A DNA stretch of 64,000 nucleotides from Bradyrhizobium yuanmingense (GTDB taxonomy: Bacteria; Pseudomonadota; Alphaproteobacteria; Rhizobiales; Xanthobacteraceae), in NCBI RefSeq assembly GCF_900094575.1, contig NZ_FMAE01000001.1, forward strand, positions 1,035,764 to 1,099,763, given 5' to 3'. Shown in pieces: positions 44,042-53,579 of this stretch; position 1 is the stretch's first letter; every line of letters begins with the position of its first letter. The notes under the pieces were generated by a model. The model worked only from the letters and a program-made list of their open reading frames with translations, made no database searches and was not told the origin of the DNA. A program made the translations under genes and the position numbers.

Positions 44042-44866
44042 ATGGCATCGCCTGACAGGACGAGGATTTTGGCTGGGCAGGTGGCCCTGGTGACCGGCGC
44101 AGGGCGAGGGCTCGGCCGCGCCTTTGCGGAAAAGCTCGCCGCGCTCGGTGCCAGCGTCGCGATACACGGCATGCGCGAGAACGGACCGGCCGAATATGGC
44201 GAGGGCACCACGCTCACTGCCGTTGCCGCGGAGATCAGCCGAGCATTCGGCGTGAGCACCGTGCGCGTGCTTGGCGATCTCACCAGGACCAACGATATCT
44301 CGCGGGTGATTGCCGAAACCGAGGCTGCTCTCGGTCCGATCGACATCCTCGTGCACAATGCGGGCGGCGATATCGCGGCTGCGGGTGGCAAGCCCGATCC
44401 GAACGATGCCGTGAACATCAAGGAAGCCGACATACGGGCTGTGCTGGAACGGAACCTGCTCTCGACCATCCTGACCTGCCAGGCGGTCGCGAAGGGCATG
44501 ATGGAGCGGCGGCGCGGCCGCATCGTCACGCTCGGCTCGGTCGCCGCCTTCAAGGGCCGCACCAACGGCTCGATCTATGCGGTGGCGAAGGCCGGCGTGA
44601 CGCATTACACGCGTTGTCTTGCCGACCAGCTCCGTGCCTACGACATCGCCGTCAACTGCATCGCGCCAGGTGACACCCGCACCGGCCGATTTCTTGGCAC
44701 CCGAGCGGTCGACCCCAACCGGATGGTCAAGACCGGGACGCTCGACCGCATCGCCACCGTCGACGAGGTCGCTCGCGTGGTCGAGTTTTTTGCAGGACCC
44801 ATGGGTGCCTTCGTCTCGGGCCAGGTGTTGCGGATTGACGGCGGTGGACAGGCGTGGCCGGCGTGA
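44042..44866 (+). CDS. Short-chain dehydrogenase/reductase
   Basis: The 274-residue classical SDR has the cofactor motif VTGAGRGLGRAF, the HNAGG motif, the catalytic Ser in TLGSVAAFKG, the YAVAK catalytic Tyr and Lys, and a C-terminal GQVLRIDGGGQAW typical of FabG-like members. AGGAAGAGG precedes the ATG at 44042. It stands alone, so the substrate cannot be inferred. Confidence 0.9.
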   Translation: MASPDRTRILAGQVALVTGAGRGLGRAFAEKLAALGASVAIHGMRENGPAEYGEGTTLTAVAAEISRAFGVSTVRVLGDLTRTNDISRVIAETEAALGPIDILVHNAGGDIAAAGGKPDPNDAVNIKEADIRAVLERNLLSTILTCQAVAKGMMERRRGRIVTLGSVAAFKGRTNGSIYAVAKAGVTHYTRCLADQLRAYDIAVNCIAPGDTRTGRFLGTRAVDPNRMVKTGTLDRIATVDEVARVVEFFAGPMGAFVSGQVLRIDGGGQAWPA

Positions 44867-44992
44867 GCGGCCGAAAATGTCATCCATGTCGCAAGACCGA
44901 TTGTCGGGCACGATGCGTGACCCGCGGACAGGGCGCTTGCGCCGATGGACCAGGGGGCAACATGCCTCCGACAGGCGCCACTCATTGCAGGC

Positions 44993-45065
44993 GACCTAGC
45001 AGCGCCGTTCGTCCGCGCAACGATGAGCCCGGATGGGCGGGGTGTACGATATTCCGAAATTCGGC
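44993..45065. repeat. Short internal-deletion copy of the dispersed repeat (copy C)
   Basis: CCTAGCAGCGCCGTTCGTCC joins directly to GAGCCCGGATGGGCGGGGTG and a GTACGATATTCCGAAATTCGG end. In copies A and B these blocks are separated by about 110 bases. It therefore carries only the outer parts of the repeat's right half, with the middle missing. Confidence 0.75.
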
Positions 45066-45111
45066 TCAATACCGTGAATTTTGGCCGGCGCGACAGCCAA
45101 AGCCTTGCGTC

Positions 45112-46824
45112 TCATTTCCCGGCAACGAAGTAAAAATCCTGCCGGCCCGAGACCGATCCGTAGCTGAACGGTTTTTGTGCACGATTGGTCGCCTCCATGA
45201 CGTCGTCACGCACGACGTCGAACAGCCGGCGCACCTCGAGACCGGGCTTGCGCATGTTGTTGACGAACGCCGTGGCGAACGGGCTGTTCCTGCCCTCTCC
45301 GTCGAGCGCCATCTCTCCGTCCTTGGCGGCATACACCACCAGCGTGCCCGCCTCGGGCTCGATCGCCGCAAGGCCGCGCGACACCGAACGCGACGCCAGC
45401 GTCATGGTGCGCTTCATCTGGTTGGCGAAGGGATTGTCGCGGCAGGCATCGAGGACGATGAGGCGCAGCCGCTTGGCGCGTTCCGCCGCGTTCAACACCT
45501 GGTCCAGCGCCACGGCTTCGAAGCTGACGTCGCGGTCGGAGGCGATCTTCGCGTCGATCGGGATCAGATAGTTGACGCCGCCGACCTCCATGCCGTGACC
45601 GGCGTAATACACCATCGCCCAGTCGGCGATTTCCGCCTGCCTTGCAAAGTCGCGCAGCGCCGCGGTCAACGCATCCTTGCGCAGATCGGTCAGCAGCGTG
45701 ACGGATTCGAATCCGGTGAGCCTGAGCGTTTCGGCGACGAGCGCCGCATCACGCGCCGGATTGGCGAGCGCTGCGACATTCTCATAAGCGGAGTTTCCGA
45801 CCACGAGCGCGATGCGCCTGTCATTTCTATTTGACGGTCCCGGCAGCGCGATGACCGACGTGGTGGTGGCGGGAACGGTCTTGATGGACGTATCGTCCAG
45901 CGCGGCGAGGCGTTCGCGCGCCTTGTCCATCGACCATTTCGCGCTGTCGTACTTCTGCGGGGCAGCCAGAGCTGCGTTGAAGTCGGCGCGGGCCTTTGCG
46001 ACCTCGCCCAGCTTCTCGAACACCATTCCGCGGTTTACCAGCGCGCTCTGATGTTGCGGATCATTGCGCAGCGAGTCATTGAAATCGGCGAGGGCTTGAT
46101 CGTACCTGCCCTGAAGGAGATAAATGTCGCCGCGGTTGTTGTAGGCCAGCGTCGTCCTCGGCAAAAGCCGGATCGCCTCGCTGAAATCGGCCACGGCACG
46201 CTCGGACTGGCCGGTGTCCCGATAGGACAGTCCGCGATTGTTGAACGCATAACCGTAGGTCGGGTCAATGCGAATGACCTCGGAGTATTCGGCGATCGCC
46301 CTTGTGTGATCGCCCTTGCCGGCATAGAGCCGCCCTCGATTGAAGTAGGCGAACTTGAACCTCGGATTGATGCGGATCGCTGCGTTGTAGTCCGAAAGCG
46401 CGCGCTCGGAATCACCTGCTGCGGCATAGGCCATGCCGCGGTCGTTCAAGGCGTTCAGATTGTTTGCATCGAGCCGGATCGACTGGGTCAGGTCGGCGAT
46501 GGCCCGATCCACCTCGTTCCGGCGAAGCAGGGCGGCGCCGCGATGCTGCCAGGCAAGCGCGTATTTCGGATCGATGCGGATGGCCTCGCTGAAATCGGAG
46601 ATGGCGCGATCGTAGTCGCCCTTGTCGCCATATTCGGCACCGCGATTGTCGAACGCCACGGCGTCGCGCCCACCGCTCTTTGCGATCAGCCGCGAGCACG
46701 CGGCGATGCGGTCGTCATGGCCGCGCTGCGCGCAGATTGTCCGATCGTCTGCGGCCGCAAGATCAGCGGCTGCCAGAGAAGTGAAGAAAAAGAAACTGAA
46801 AACCAGTGCAATCCGATTCCGCAT
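45112..46824 (-). CDS. TPR-repeat protein with C-terminal caspase-like (C14) domain
   Basis: The 570-residue protein has a signal peptide (1 to about 25), at least six tetratricopeptide repeats (about 55-290), then a caspase fold (about 335-570). The catalytic pair is His410 in YYAGHG and Cys461 in LDACRDNPF. In bacteria such orthocaspases process proteins and may be tied to cell death or stress responses. Position of the signal suggests periplasmic action, with the repeats binding partners. The start at the ATG 46824 is preferred over an upstream start because it gives a clean signal sequence. It appears intact. Confidence 0.88.
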   Translation of the reverse strand: MRNRIALVFSFFFFTSLAAADLAAADDRTICAQRGHDDRIAACSRLIAKSGGRDAVAFDNRGAEYGDKGDYDRAISDFSEAIRIDPKYALAWQHRGAALLRRNEVDRAIADLTQSIRLDANNLNALNDRGMAYAAAGDSERALSDYNAAIRINPRFKFAYFNRGRLYAGKGDHTRAIAEYSEVIRIDPTYGYAFNNRGLSYRDTGQSERAVADFSEAIRLLPRTTLAYNNRGDIYLLQGRYDQALADFNDSLRNDPQHQSALVNRGMVFEKLGEVAKARADFNAALAAPQKYDSAKWSMDKARERLAALDDTSIKTVPATTTSVIALPGPSNRNDRRIALVVGNSAYENVAALANPARDAALVAETLRLTGFESVTLLTDLRKDALTAALRDFARQAEIADWAMVYYAGHGMEVGGVNYLIPIDAKIASDRDVSFEAVALDQVLNAAERAKRLRLIVLDACRDNPFANQMKRTMTLASRSVSRGLAAIEPEAGTLVVYAAKDGEMALDGEGRNSPFATAFVNNMRKPGLEVRRLFDVVRDDVMEATNRAQKPFSYGSVSGRQDFYFVAGK

Positions 46825-46956
46825 GGTCGCCACCCTGCCTCCGAGCCGCAGTATAGACAGGAAAAGGCGGCCGCGCCTGTGATGGTGATCACAGAACCGG
46901 TCGCTTGCTTCCCGAGTGCGGCCGCGGAGCATGCTTGGGGTCGCTTCGTTTGCTTG

Positions 46957-47265
46957 TCATGGGCTCGGCTTGGGCGAAGGCGGCGGTGAAGGGCTGGCCT
47001 CCGGCTTCACGACCGTGCCGTCGCCATGAGGCACGCACGTTCCGACATTGCCCAACAAGCGCTTGGCTTGCGCATCGCGGGCTTTGGAATAGTCGCGACG
47101 CCGCTCGATGTTCATCGCCGCCCACTTGTCCCAAGCGTCGAAAGCGTCAGAATAGTGCTTGCGCATCTGCTCTTCCGCCGAAAGGCAATCGGCGAACTTG
47201 TCAAATACCAGGTCTGTGTTGACAGGCGTCACGCCGCCGACCAGAACCACCAGCATCCATTTCAT
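46957..47265 (-). CDS. Small secreted hypothetical protein
   Basis: The 102-residue protein starts with a hydrophobic stretch (MKWMLVVLVGG), has two Cys in the body, a charged helical middle and a proline/serine-rich tail (PSPPPSPKPSP). It resembles small rhizobial proteins beginning MKW(M/F)LVV from memory. Function unknown. Likely exported or anchored, with weak signal features. Confidence 0.6.
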   Translation of the reverse strand: MKWMLVVLVGGVTPVNTDLVFDKFADCLSAEEQMRKHYSDAFDAWDKWAAMNIERRRDYSKARDAQAKRLLGNVGTCVPHGDGTVVKPEASPSPPPSPKPSP

Positions 47266-47679
47266 CGCGGCTCACCCATGCTTCCGGATGCAAACGGCGA
47301 ACAAAGCTCGGCGGTTCCCCGGTGGGGCAGGGCTTCAACATCAGGCAGCCACGGCGCCGCGCCGCGGTCACCCCAGCCACACGTGCCATTCGCCACCCAG
47401 CCTCGATTCCAAATGCCGGACGCAGCTCCGCATTCTCGCGGCGCATGTCGCCCGAGCTTTGCCTGGTCACTCCACCCTCTCAAAGCCAAGAGGGCACAGG
47501 GAAGGCCGGGTGCTGACATCGCACCCGCGGTCCGCTGCGCAAAATGCACACGCAGAAAACCGCACAGCAGCATACAGGTGGTGCCGATCACTCGGCCTTC
47601 CCTGCGCGATGGTCGGACGGCTTATGCCGCGCTCTCCCGGGAGCCGAGTTCCTTCTGGCCTCCCTCGCGCTCGCGGAAT

Positions 47680-48075
47680 TCACCGGCACGCGCGCCGGTT
47701 GACGCGACTGCCGCCTCCGCAAGAGCTTGACCGTAGCAACGACGGCCAGGACCACACGGTTTTGCCGTACGCACGGCCCGCCATTTCGCTGCAGTATTCC
47801 CTGACACTGTCGACAGCGCCGGAAACTTGCAAGACGAGACGAGACCTAGCAGCGCCGTTCGTCCGCGCGTGGCCGCGAGCTCACCGGGGACTACCCTCCC
47901 TGCCCGCACCTTTCGCGCCCGACGCTGCCGCGTCCACCGCAAGCCCGGCTCGCGATCAAGACGACGACGCGATCGCCCCTCAAGGATGAGCCGGGATGGG
48001 CGAGGTGTACGATATTTCCGAACTTCGGTAAAGTGGAATATTTTTGTGGGGAGGGGTTGACGGGGCGCGAAACAG
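47680..48075. repeat. Uninterrupted dispersed repeat (copy B)
   Basis: This copy contains the whole sequence that is split in copy A: the left part through GCCAGGACCACACG (47745-47758) and the right part to about 48075. Small open frames in it are present on both strands but look fortuitous. An ACGG-TTTTG-CCGT hairpin lies next to the core. The repeat may extend left to about 47280, but there is no second copy in the window to test this; I see no gene between 47266 and 48101. Confidence 0.8.
47745..47758 (+). other. attB-like unoccupied core in copy B
   Basis: GCCAGGACCACACG is here flanked on both sides by repeat sequence, so it represents an unused integration site of the element found at 68-17464. 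Confidence 0.65.
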
Positions 48076-48101
48076 AAAGACCCACTCATCTCAGGAAGAG
48101 G

Positions 48102-49997
48102 TTATGAGACGAGTTCAATTTCGTCGTCGGAAAACCATCCACGAGCGATCAAATGATCGCGGGCACTCTTCGCGTTGTCGGAGTAATATACGATGGCAAG
48201 GCTTTCCTTAGCGCGGCTGCATGTAACGTAAAACAAACGGCGCGTACGATCGATCGACGTTTCTCTCCCAGCGGCCTCGTTTTCCAAGTCGCCCTTCGTC
48301 TTTGGCTTGATTCCCATAAGCTTGCCGTAACTGAACATGAATCCACGAGCTTCTTCGTCACTGATGACCACCATCACACGTGGAAATTCAAGTCCTTTTA
48401 CTCCCTGATGTGTGTCAAATTGCGAGATGCCTCGCACATAGTGATCGTATTTTTCAACTTGGTCAAAAGGTGCCTCAAGAGCGAGACGCCATGCACCCGT
48501 CTCTGTTTTTGCATCCTCTCCTTCCTCGTCATCGGCGGACCGCATGTCGCTCATCTCATGGTCAGAGGTAGAGAATGGGAGCAAAACGTCCGGGATCGAA
48601 AAAAGATCAGTCTCGGCGACATACTTCAGAACTGACCGCAAAGACGGTGAAGACCCATTGAACAGCAACGTTCGCAAGCCATCACAAGCAGTCTTAGCCT
48701 GGTCGAGCAACTTGCGCTGATCCTGCCCCGCGGCTTGAAGCCGATCGCGATCGAGGATTGGTGAAGTTCTCCGAATCGAAGCCGCAATAGCGAAGCGGTC
48801 ATTTGCGGCCAGCGCTTTTGTTAGAGGCAGCAGTTCGCGGATGAAGAACCCTATGCCGCCCCCAGTGCCTTCAAGGAGGCTGGTCCGCATACGATCAAAA
48901 CCGTACAAGGGTGCAAAAAAAGCCTCAAACCCGAAACGCCGGGCTGACATCATATGCTCTAGGGCAAGCGTTTTTATCTTGTCGTTCCCAGCGCCCCAAT
49001 TGTCGTCGCCAGTTATAATTGCCATCCGCTTCGCGACGTCTGCTTCGAGCTTGGAGGGATCGGTAACAGTCTCGGGCGCTAGAAATAGTCGGATTACCCC
49101 CGTCTTCGCGTCGCTCCGCGGACGCTGCTCCTGTCCGTCATCGTCTTCGCGAATCTTGTTTATTAGAGTTACAATCCTGACGGGACAGCGATGGTTCATA
49201 ACCTTTCGTGGACGGGCCCATCCAGCAGGGATTGCTTCCGCCAGCCGTTCTTTGCCGTCCGCATAGATCCGCTGCATCGTGTCGCCAAAGAGACCGAGGC
49301 AAAACGTGTCCACGTACCCGGACTGAACGTTGAGGATAGCCTCCATGAATGGCCGAGCCGTGTCCTGACTCTCATCTATGAGTAGGATCGGAAAACGTGT
49401 AGTCACCAATTGACGTAAGCCGGGCTTCATAGTCAGAAACTCCGACGTCATGGCGATTACCTCGGCATGATTGAGGGAATCCCGGGTCCGATTGTCGCCT
49501 GTTGGACTGTAAATAAAGCGCTTGATACCATTGAGATTTGATAGGCGCCGCCGTTTGTTCTCGATCGAACGAGCTCTATCTGACGCCGCTTTCGTGCTAG
49601 CCCTTCCCTTCAACTGTTGCTGCTCGAGTTCAGAAATGTCTTCCGTCAAGTTGCCTGCAACCCACTTACGGATATCGTTGTCGTAACCACTTATCAGAAA
49701 CCAGGCGAATGCGTGGATTGTGGAAACTTCCACTCTCGGATCAAACTCAAGCCTTTGTTTGATTTCGTCGCAGGCGGCGTTCGTGTAGGTGATCACGCCA
49801 ATCTTCTGGCCCGTCTTAGAAAGCGCATTACCTTGATGTCGACAGGCGTGCCGAATTGCTTCGACCAGGGAGCGCGTCTTTCCTGATCCGGCGCCCGCGT
49901 AGAGCAAAAAGCTTTTGGGCGCTGATAGATTGAGGCAAGCCCGAATAGTCGCGTCAGCCTCCGCGTCTATCTTGTCGTCGTCGATCGCGTCAGTCAT
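48102..49997 (-). CDS. gajB: UvrD-like helicase, GajB of a Gabija-like defence system
   Basis: The 631-residue protein is a superfamily 1 DNA helicase. It shows Walker A AGAGSGKT (34-41), Ia motif VITYTNAACDEIKQRL, DEXQ box LLIDESQDTARPF, the FDTHQGVKGLEFPRVMVV motif and FYVTCSRAKESLAIVY as motif VI. It is translationally coupled to the OLD-type nuclease gene (ATGA), the arrangement of Gabija. In the known system GajB senses DNA and activates cleavage by GajA. Compared with the reference (about 500 residues) it is longer. The gene is AT-richer than the core. Confidence 0.82.
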   Translation of the reverse strand: MTDAIDDDKIDAEADATIRACLNLSAPKSFLLYAGAGSGKTRSLVEAIRHACRHQGNALSKTGQKIGVITYTNAACDEIKQRLEFDPRVEVSTIHAFAWFLISGYDNDIRKWVAGNLTEDISELEQQQLKGRASTKAASDRARSIENKRRRLSNLNGIKRFIYSPTGDNRTRDSLNHAEVIAMTSEFLTMKPGLRQLVTTRFPILLIDESQDTARPFMEAILNVQSGYVDTFCLGLFGDTMQRIYADGKERLAEAIPAGWARPRKVMNHRCPVRIVTLINKIREDDDGQEQRPRSDAKTGVIRLFLAPETVTDPSKLEADVAKRMAIITGDDNWGAGNDKIKTLALEHMMSARRFGFEAFFAPLYGFDRMRTSLLEGTGGGIGFFIRELLPLTKALAANDRFAIAASIRRTSPILDRDRLQAAGQDQRKLLDQAKTACDGLRTLLFNGSSPSLRSVLKYVAETDLFSIPDVLLPFSTSDHEMSDMRSADDEEGEDAKTETGAWRLALEAPFDQVEKYDHYVRGISQFDTHQGVKGLEFPRVMVVISDEEARGFMFSYGKLMGIKPKTKGDLENEAAGRETSIDRTRRLFYVTCSRAKESLAIVYYSDNAKSARDHLIARGWFSDDEIELVS

Positions 49998-52312
49998 GCC
50001 TTCGCACCCTCGTTTTCCGGAAGGATGTCGACCTGTTTCTTTTCAAGCCGCGATTGAAGCCACTCGAGCCCTTCTGCGATGTAGGACGGCACCTTAATCT
50101 TATCGAAGTCTTTGGCATCGATTACTTCGAGTGCGAATTCCGCCTTTTTGCCGTTCCGAAGGGCATCGAACATATCTTTACCGACGGTTCTGGTATCGCC
50201 GCGCTTAAGAATCGCTTCTCGGAATTTTCGGACAAGCCCGCCGCCTTCCAGCTTTGCGAAGAACTCGATATTTTCGAGGGCGAGCGCATCCTCAAAAGTG
50301 TACGGCTGCGCGGTCTCGGTCTTCAACGCGCCGAAAAGCTGCACTTGCACGGGAGTTTGATAGGCCGCGCGAACGGCAAAAAGCTGATCGTCGGAATTCT
50401 CCGATATCTTGGCCTTCTCATCGGCATCCATTAGCGCGTCGACATTCGGAAGCTTTGGCACCCATGTCTTCAATGTGTCATTGTTCGTCGTTTGGTCGGC
50501 CCCCTTTTGCGGTTGCACCGAACTTCCAGTGGCATCCACCGAGTCCAAATCAGTAATGATGAGTGTTAACAAACCAAGACAGTCGATCAGCGGCTTTAGA
50601 CGGTGGGCATGACTGCCGCCGATCTCCAACAGCGTTACGTAGCTCTGATTCAACCGCTCATAATTGTTGCGGATGAGATTCGGCAACAGCATACGTTCGG
50701 CTGGTCCTTCGACGAGAATGGCTGCATCAGCGAAAAACAAATCGGCGTGGTGCGCGCGAAGATAACGCGTAACAAAGCGCTGGGTCTCGTTCTTCGCCCC
50801 AAAAACCTCTTGCAAGTTGATTACCATCGAAACCGGTATTCGCGCTGCCATACCCGCAGGAAGGCGCCTGAAATAGCGGAGATTGGCAAACGGGATTTCG
50901 TGAGCGACGTGGCTCGAATGTGTGCTGACGATCAACTGCGTTCGAAAAGTCTGCCCTCTTTTTAGCTCATCATGTTGGCGAAGGACATCATAAGCCTTTT
51001 TTACAAACACCTGTTGCACTTGAGCATGGAGATGGGCTTCAGGCTCTTCAATGAGGACAAGGTGAAGTGGCTCAATTTCGACGACCTGGATCGTTTTCGA
51101 TGCCTTACCCACGCGCATCCAGGCATCGCGAAAGCTCATGAGCCGAAAGATCATCGAGATGAGGTTCTGGTAACCCAGACCGTTGTTGTTCTCTGGAAGG
51201 CGCAGCAGTGGCGTGACCTCTCCCTCGACACTGGTGACATCGACCGTGAACGTGACGGCTGCCGGGTGATTTAGTCCGTCGATCGCTTTCAAGCGGGTCG
51301 AAACTTTCGGACGTGGATCGCTGACACCCGGATAACCCATGCCCTCAACTTCCCGGAACGCTTCAGCGAAGCTCTCGGTCAAACGTTGATCAAATGCGTC
51401 TTGTGCCGCCTCGATCGCTTGCAGGGCACCGAGGTCTTTAGCGTCTGGGCCTTTGCCTGGATCAAGATGCTTTGAGTAATAGCTGCGAAGCTGATCCGAT
51501 AGGCGGCTTCCCGCCGGACCAGACGAAGCCCCGTCATCATCGTCCTTTGCGGTCTCCTCGCCGAAGCCGCGCTGAGCCGGAATATCGTGAACGCGGATTA
51601 GTCCTTTCAGGGGATCACCATCTATGGGTAAGGATGAGGCCGTCAGCGGTTGGAGTTGAGCTTGAGATTTAACTGGCGACTTGAGCTGCGATGGATCCAA
51701 GGTGTAAGCCCGAAGCTTGAAATGCCGAGTGAGGCGACGGCTCAGATAGTCGATCAAGGTCGATGGCCAGAGGGTAAGCTTTGGCGGCGGAGCCGGATCG
51801 ACATTGCCCTCCGATCGCACTGCGGCCTGTTGCGCTGACGCAGTTTCCCTTAGGTTGTCAGCTTCGGCTACGGCCGCAAGGAAGTCCTTGTATAGAGCCG
51901 TAAGGTCATCCGGCTCATAGCGTAAGCGGACGCCGAGTGCTCCGCCCTCCCAATCGAGGGTCGGAATCATGTCGCGAACCCGATGCATTTCACCGGGGGC
52001 CACGTCGAGCCATAGGTCTAAGGTGGGCAGCAGGGACTCCCACGGCGTGATATCCAGGCTAATGATTTCATTCGTCTGGTTGGCGTTGATCCAGCTTTGT
52101 CCGATGGCATCAATCGAGGGCCAATGGCAGAGCGTAAGATCGTGAAGCTCGAAGGGGCAACGTTGGGGAACGAGAAACCGCCGCAACGCTAGCATTGCGG
52201 AGGACTTGCCGCTGTTGTTTGCGCCGACGAAGAGCGTTGTCGTGTCCGACAGATCAACGCGAGTGGACAATAGCTTTCTGAAATTGGCGATTTCTACAAA
52301 CTTGATATGCAA
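49994..52312 (-). CDS. gajA: OLD-family ATPase-Toprim nuclease, GajA of a Gabija-like system
   Basis: The 772-residue protein has an ABC-type ATPase with Walker A GANNSGKSS (30-38) and a LHLVLIEEPEAHLH Walker B/signature region. A Toprim nuclease follows (AILVEGPAERMLL for the catalytic Glu, LIITDLDSVD for the acidic pair). Known GajA is about 580 residues; this one is nearly 200 longer, with an insertion between about residues 165 and 290 (AQQAAVRSEG, DDDDGASSG) rich in polar residues. It degrades DNA when nucleotides are depleted in phage-infected cells, by analogy. It heads the two-gene minus-strand operon. Confidence 0.82.
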   Translation of the reverse strand: MHIKFVEIANFRKLLSTRVDLSDTTTLFVGANNSGKSSAMLALRRFLVPQRCPFELHDLTLCHWPSIDAIGQSWINANQTNEIISLDITPWESLLPTLDLWLDVAPGEMHRVRDMIPTLDWEGGALGVRLRYEPDDLTALYKDFLAAVAEADNLRETASAQQAAVRSEGNVDPAPPPKLTLWPSTLIDYLSRRLTRHFKLRAYTLDPSQLKSPVKSQAQLQPLTASSLPIDGDPLKGLIRVHDIPAQRGFGEETAKDDDDGASSGPAGSRLSDQLRSYYSKHLDPGKGPDAKDLGALQAIEAAQDAFDQRLTESFAEAFREVEGMGYPGVSDPRPKVSTRLKAIDGLNHPAAVTFTVDVTSVEGEVTPLLRLPENNNGLGYQNLISMIFRLMSFRDAWMRVGKASKTIQVVEIEPLHLVLIEEPEAHLHAQVQQVFVKKAYDVLRQHDELKRGQTFRTQLIVSTHSSHVAHEIPFANLRYFRRLPAGMAARIPVSMVINLQEVFGAKNETQRFVTRYLRAHHADLFFADAAILVEGPAERMLLPNLIRNNYERLNQSYVTLLEIGGSHAHRLKPLIDCLGLLTLIITDLDSVDATGSSVQPQKGADQTTNNDTLKTWVPKLPNVDALMDADEKAKISENSDDQLFAVRAAYQTPVQVQLFGALKTETAQPYTFEDALALENIEFFAKLEGGGLVRKFREAILKRGDTRTVGKDMFDALRNGKKAEFALEVIDAKDFDKIKVPSYIAEGLEWLQSRLEKKQVDILPENEGAKA

Positions 52313-53059
52313 GATGTGCCCCCCGGCAAATCTTCATCATAGCTAGTCTACTCCCTCGCACAACCGTTAGTAGATACCGGCAAGCAGCCCGCGTCTCAGC
52401 ATCGAAGGCGTGTATTGAAGCTCTACTCGGAGGACTTTGCGCGTAGGGTGCCCTGGTCTGCAGTGGGGGGTGCGATTGATTGATCGTGCTCCCGGATGTA
52501 TCTAACTAGACATCCCTCGCGCCGGAACATTGATCGGCCAAGTCTGGGAAATCACGTTTTGCGCTGGAATGGTAGCGGGGGAGCGCTACCACCTTTCCCC
52601 ACACCGACCAAACCTACGATTTTTCATCCAATCCAGCGCATGAAACCTATTGGGGCCCGGCCCCACGCTTACTCTCTTGTGAAGGGCAATTGGCAATGGC
52701 GCATGACCTCCGATCGGAAAAGCTGCCGCCATCTTAACTGGCGCCGAGATAATCAGCTTCCTTTGTTTCGCGGCGAACGCATAGTTTTTTGCTGTGTTGG
52801 TGCGAGCTTATCATTTCCGCCGCTCAGAAGCCCATTCAATCACCACGCAAGTTCGGCGGCATCAGCATTGCCACCCTGCACTAAATACTGCGCCTCCGCG
52901 GCTGACTGGAACATTCTCATCGCATGCGCCGGCATCTGAGATCACTTGCTTTGCCGAAAGGATCGGAGACATCGAATGCATGAAGGGATCGGCAATTGCC
53001 GTCCAACATGCAAGCACGCCCGGCACTTAGCGCAGTCTTACGAACGGCCCAAGCAGCGA
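52313..53059. other. Non-coding or decayed stretch downstream of the accessory boundary
   Basis: No intact gene was found. Several short frames occur on both strands without coherent domains. The promoter for gajA must lie in the first 100-150 bases. The stretch looks like eroded mobile DNA. Confidence 0.4.
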
Positions 53060-53159
53060 TTCAGCGCAGAATGGGCGAGAGTGCTGCTCGCGCACCAAGG
53101 GCCGCGGCGAAAAGCCTGCCGATAAAATGTTGCACCAACGGATCGTTCCGCGGCCGGTC

Positions 53160-53525
53160 GGCAACCACGTGAGTAAAGGTACGGGTTCGCGCCCTAATCA
53201 ACTCCCTCGTGTCGCTACCCGCGCGCCGCGCAATTCCGGCGAGGATCAAGCAGGACCAGCTGAACATAGGCCGCTCCAAAGACCCGGCCTTCCGTTACAT
53301 ATCCAGGACCAAGAATGCGGTCCTCGGGAACCGCTACATCCCGAAATGAACTGTACCGCTCGCCGTAAGTCTCTGGCCGGAGCCATCCCAATCGCCTGGA
53401 TCCTGACGCCAGGCTGGTTGGTATCGACAACTACGGCGATCCGCTTGCGCTCTGGTCAGCCGCTACGATCAAGTGATCCGGCGTATAGGGTGCCAGTCGC
53501 GTAGTATTCGTGACAGCTGTAGTTC
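53160..53525 (-). pseudogene. Remnant of an acyl-CoA dehydrogenase-like flavoprotein (SfnB/DszC type)
   Basis: On the minus strand, YYATGTLYAGS (near 53500) matches the family segment around 'fySTGalfA', and VAVPEDRILGPGYVTEGRVF (53340-53270) matches the following 'VRVPedrvLG' block. The two lie in different frames and a stop interrupts the first, so the gene is broken by frameshift. The family oxidises sulfur heterocycles or dimethyl sulfone-derived compounds. Boundaries are approximate. Confidence 0.6.
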
Positions 53526-53579
53526 CGCCTCCGTCCTGCGTCATCGCCGTTCGTTAGCAATCCGCGGTCCCGACACTTA

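Noticed and set aside
47266..47990. Several overlapping frames in the dispersed repeat
   Set aside because: Frames occur in all directions, have no domains and are not shared coherently between copies A and B.
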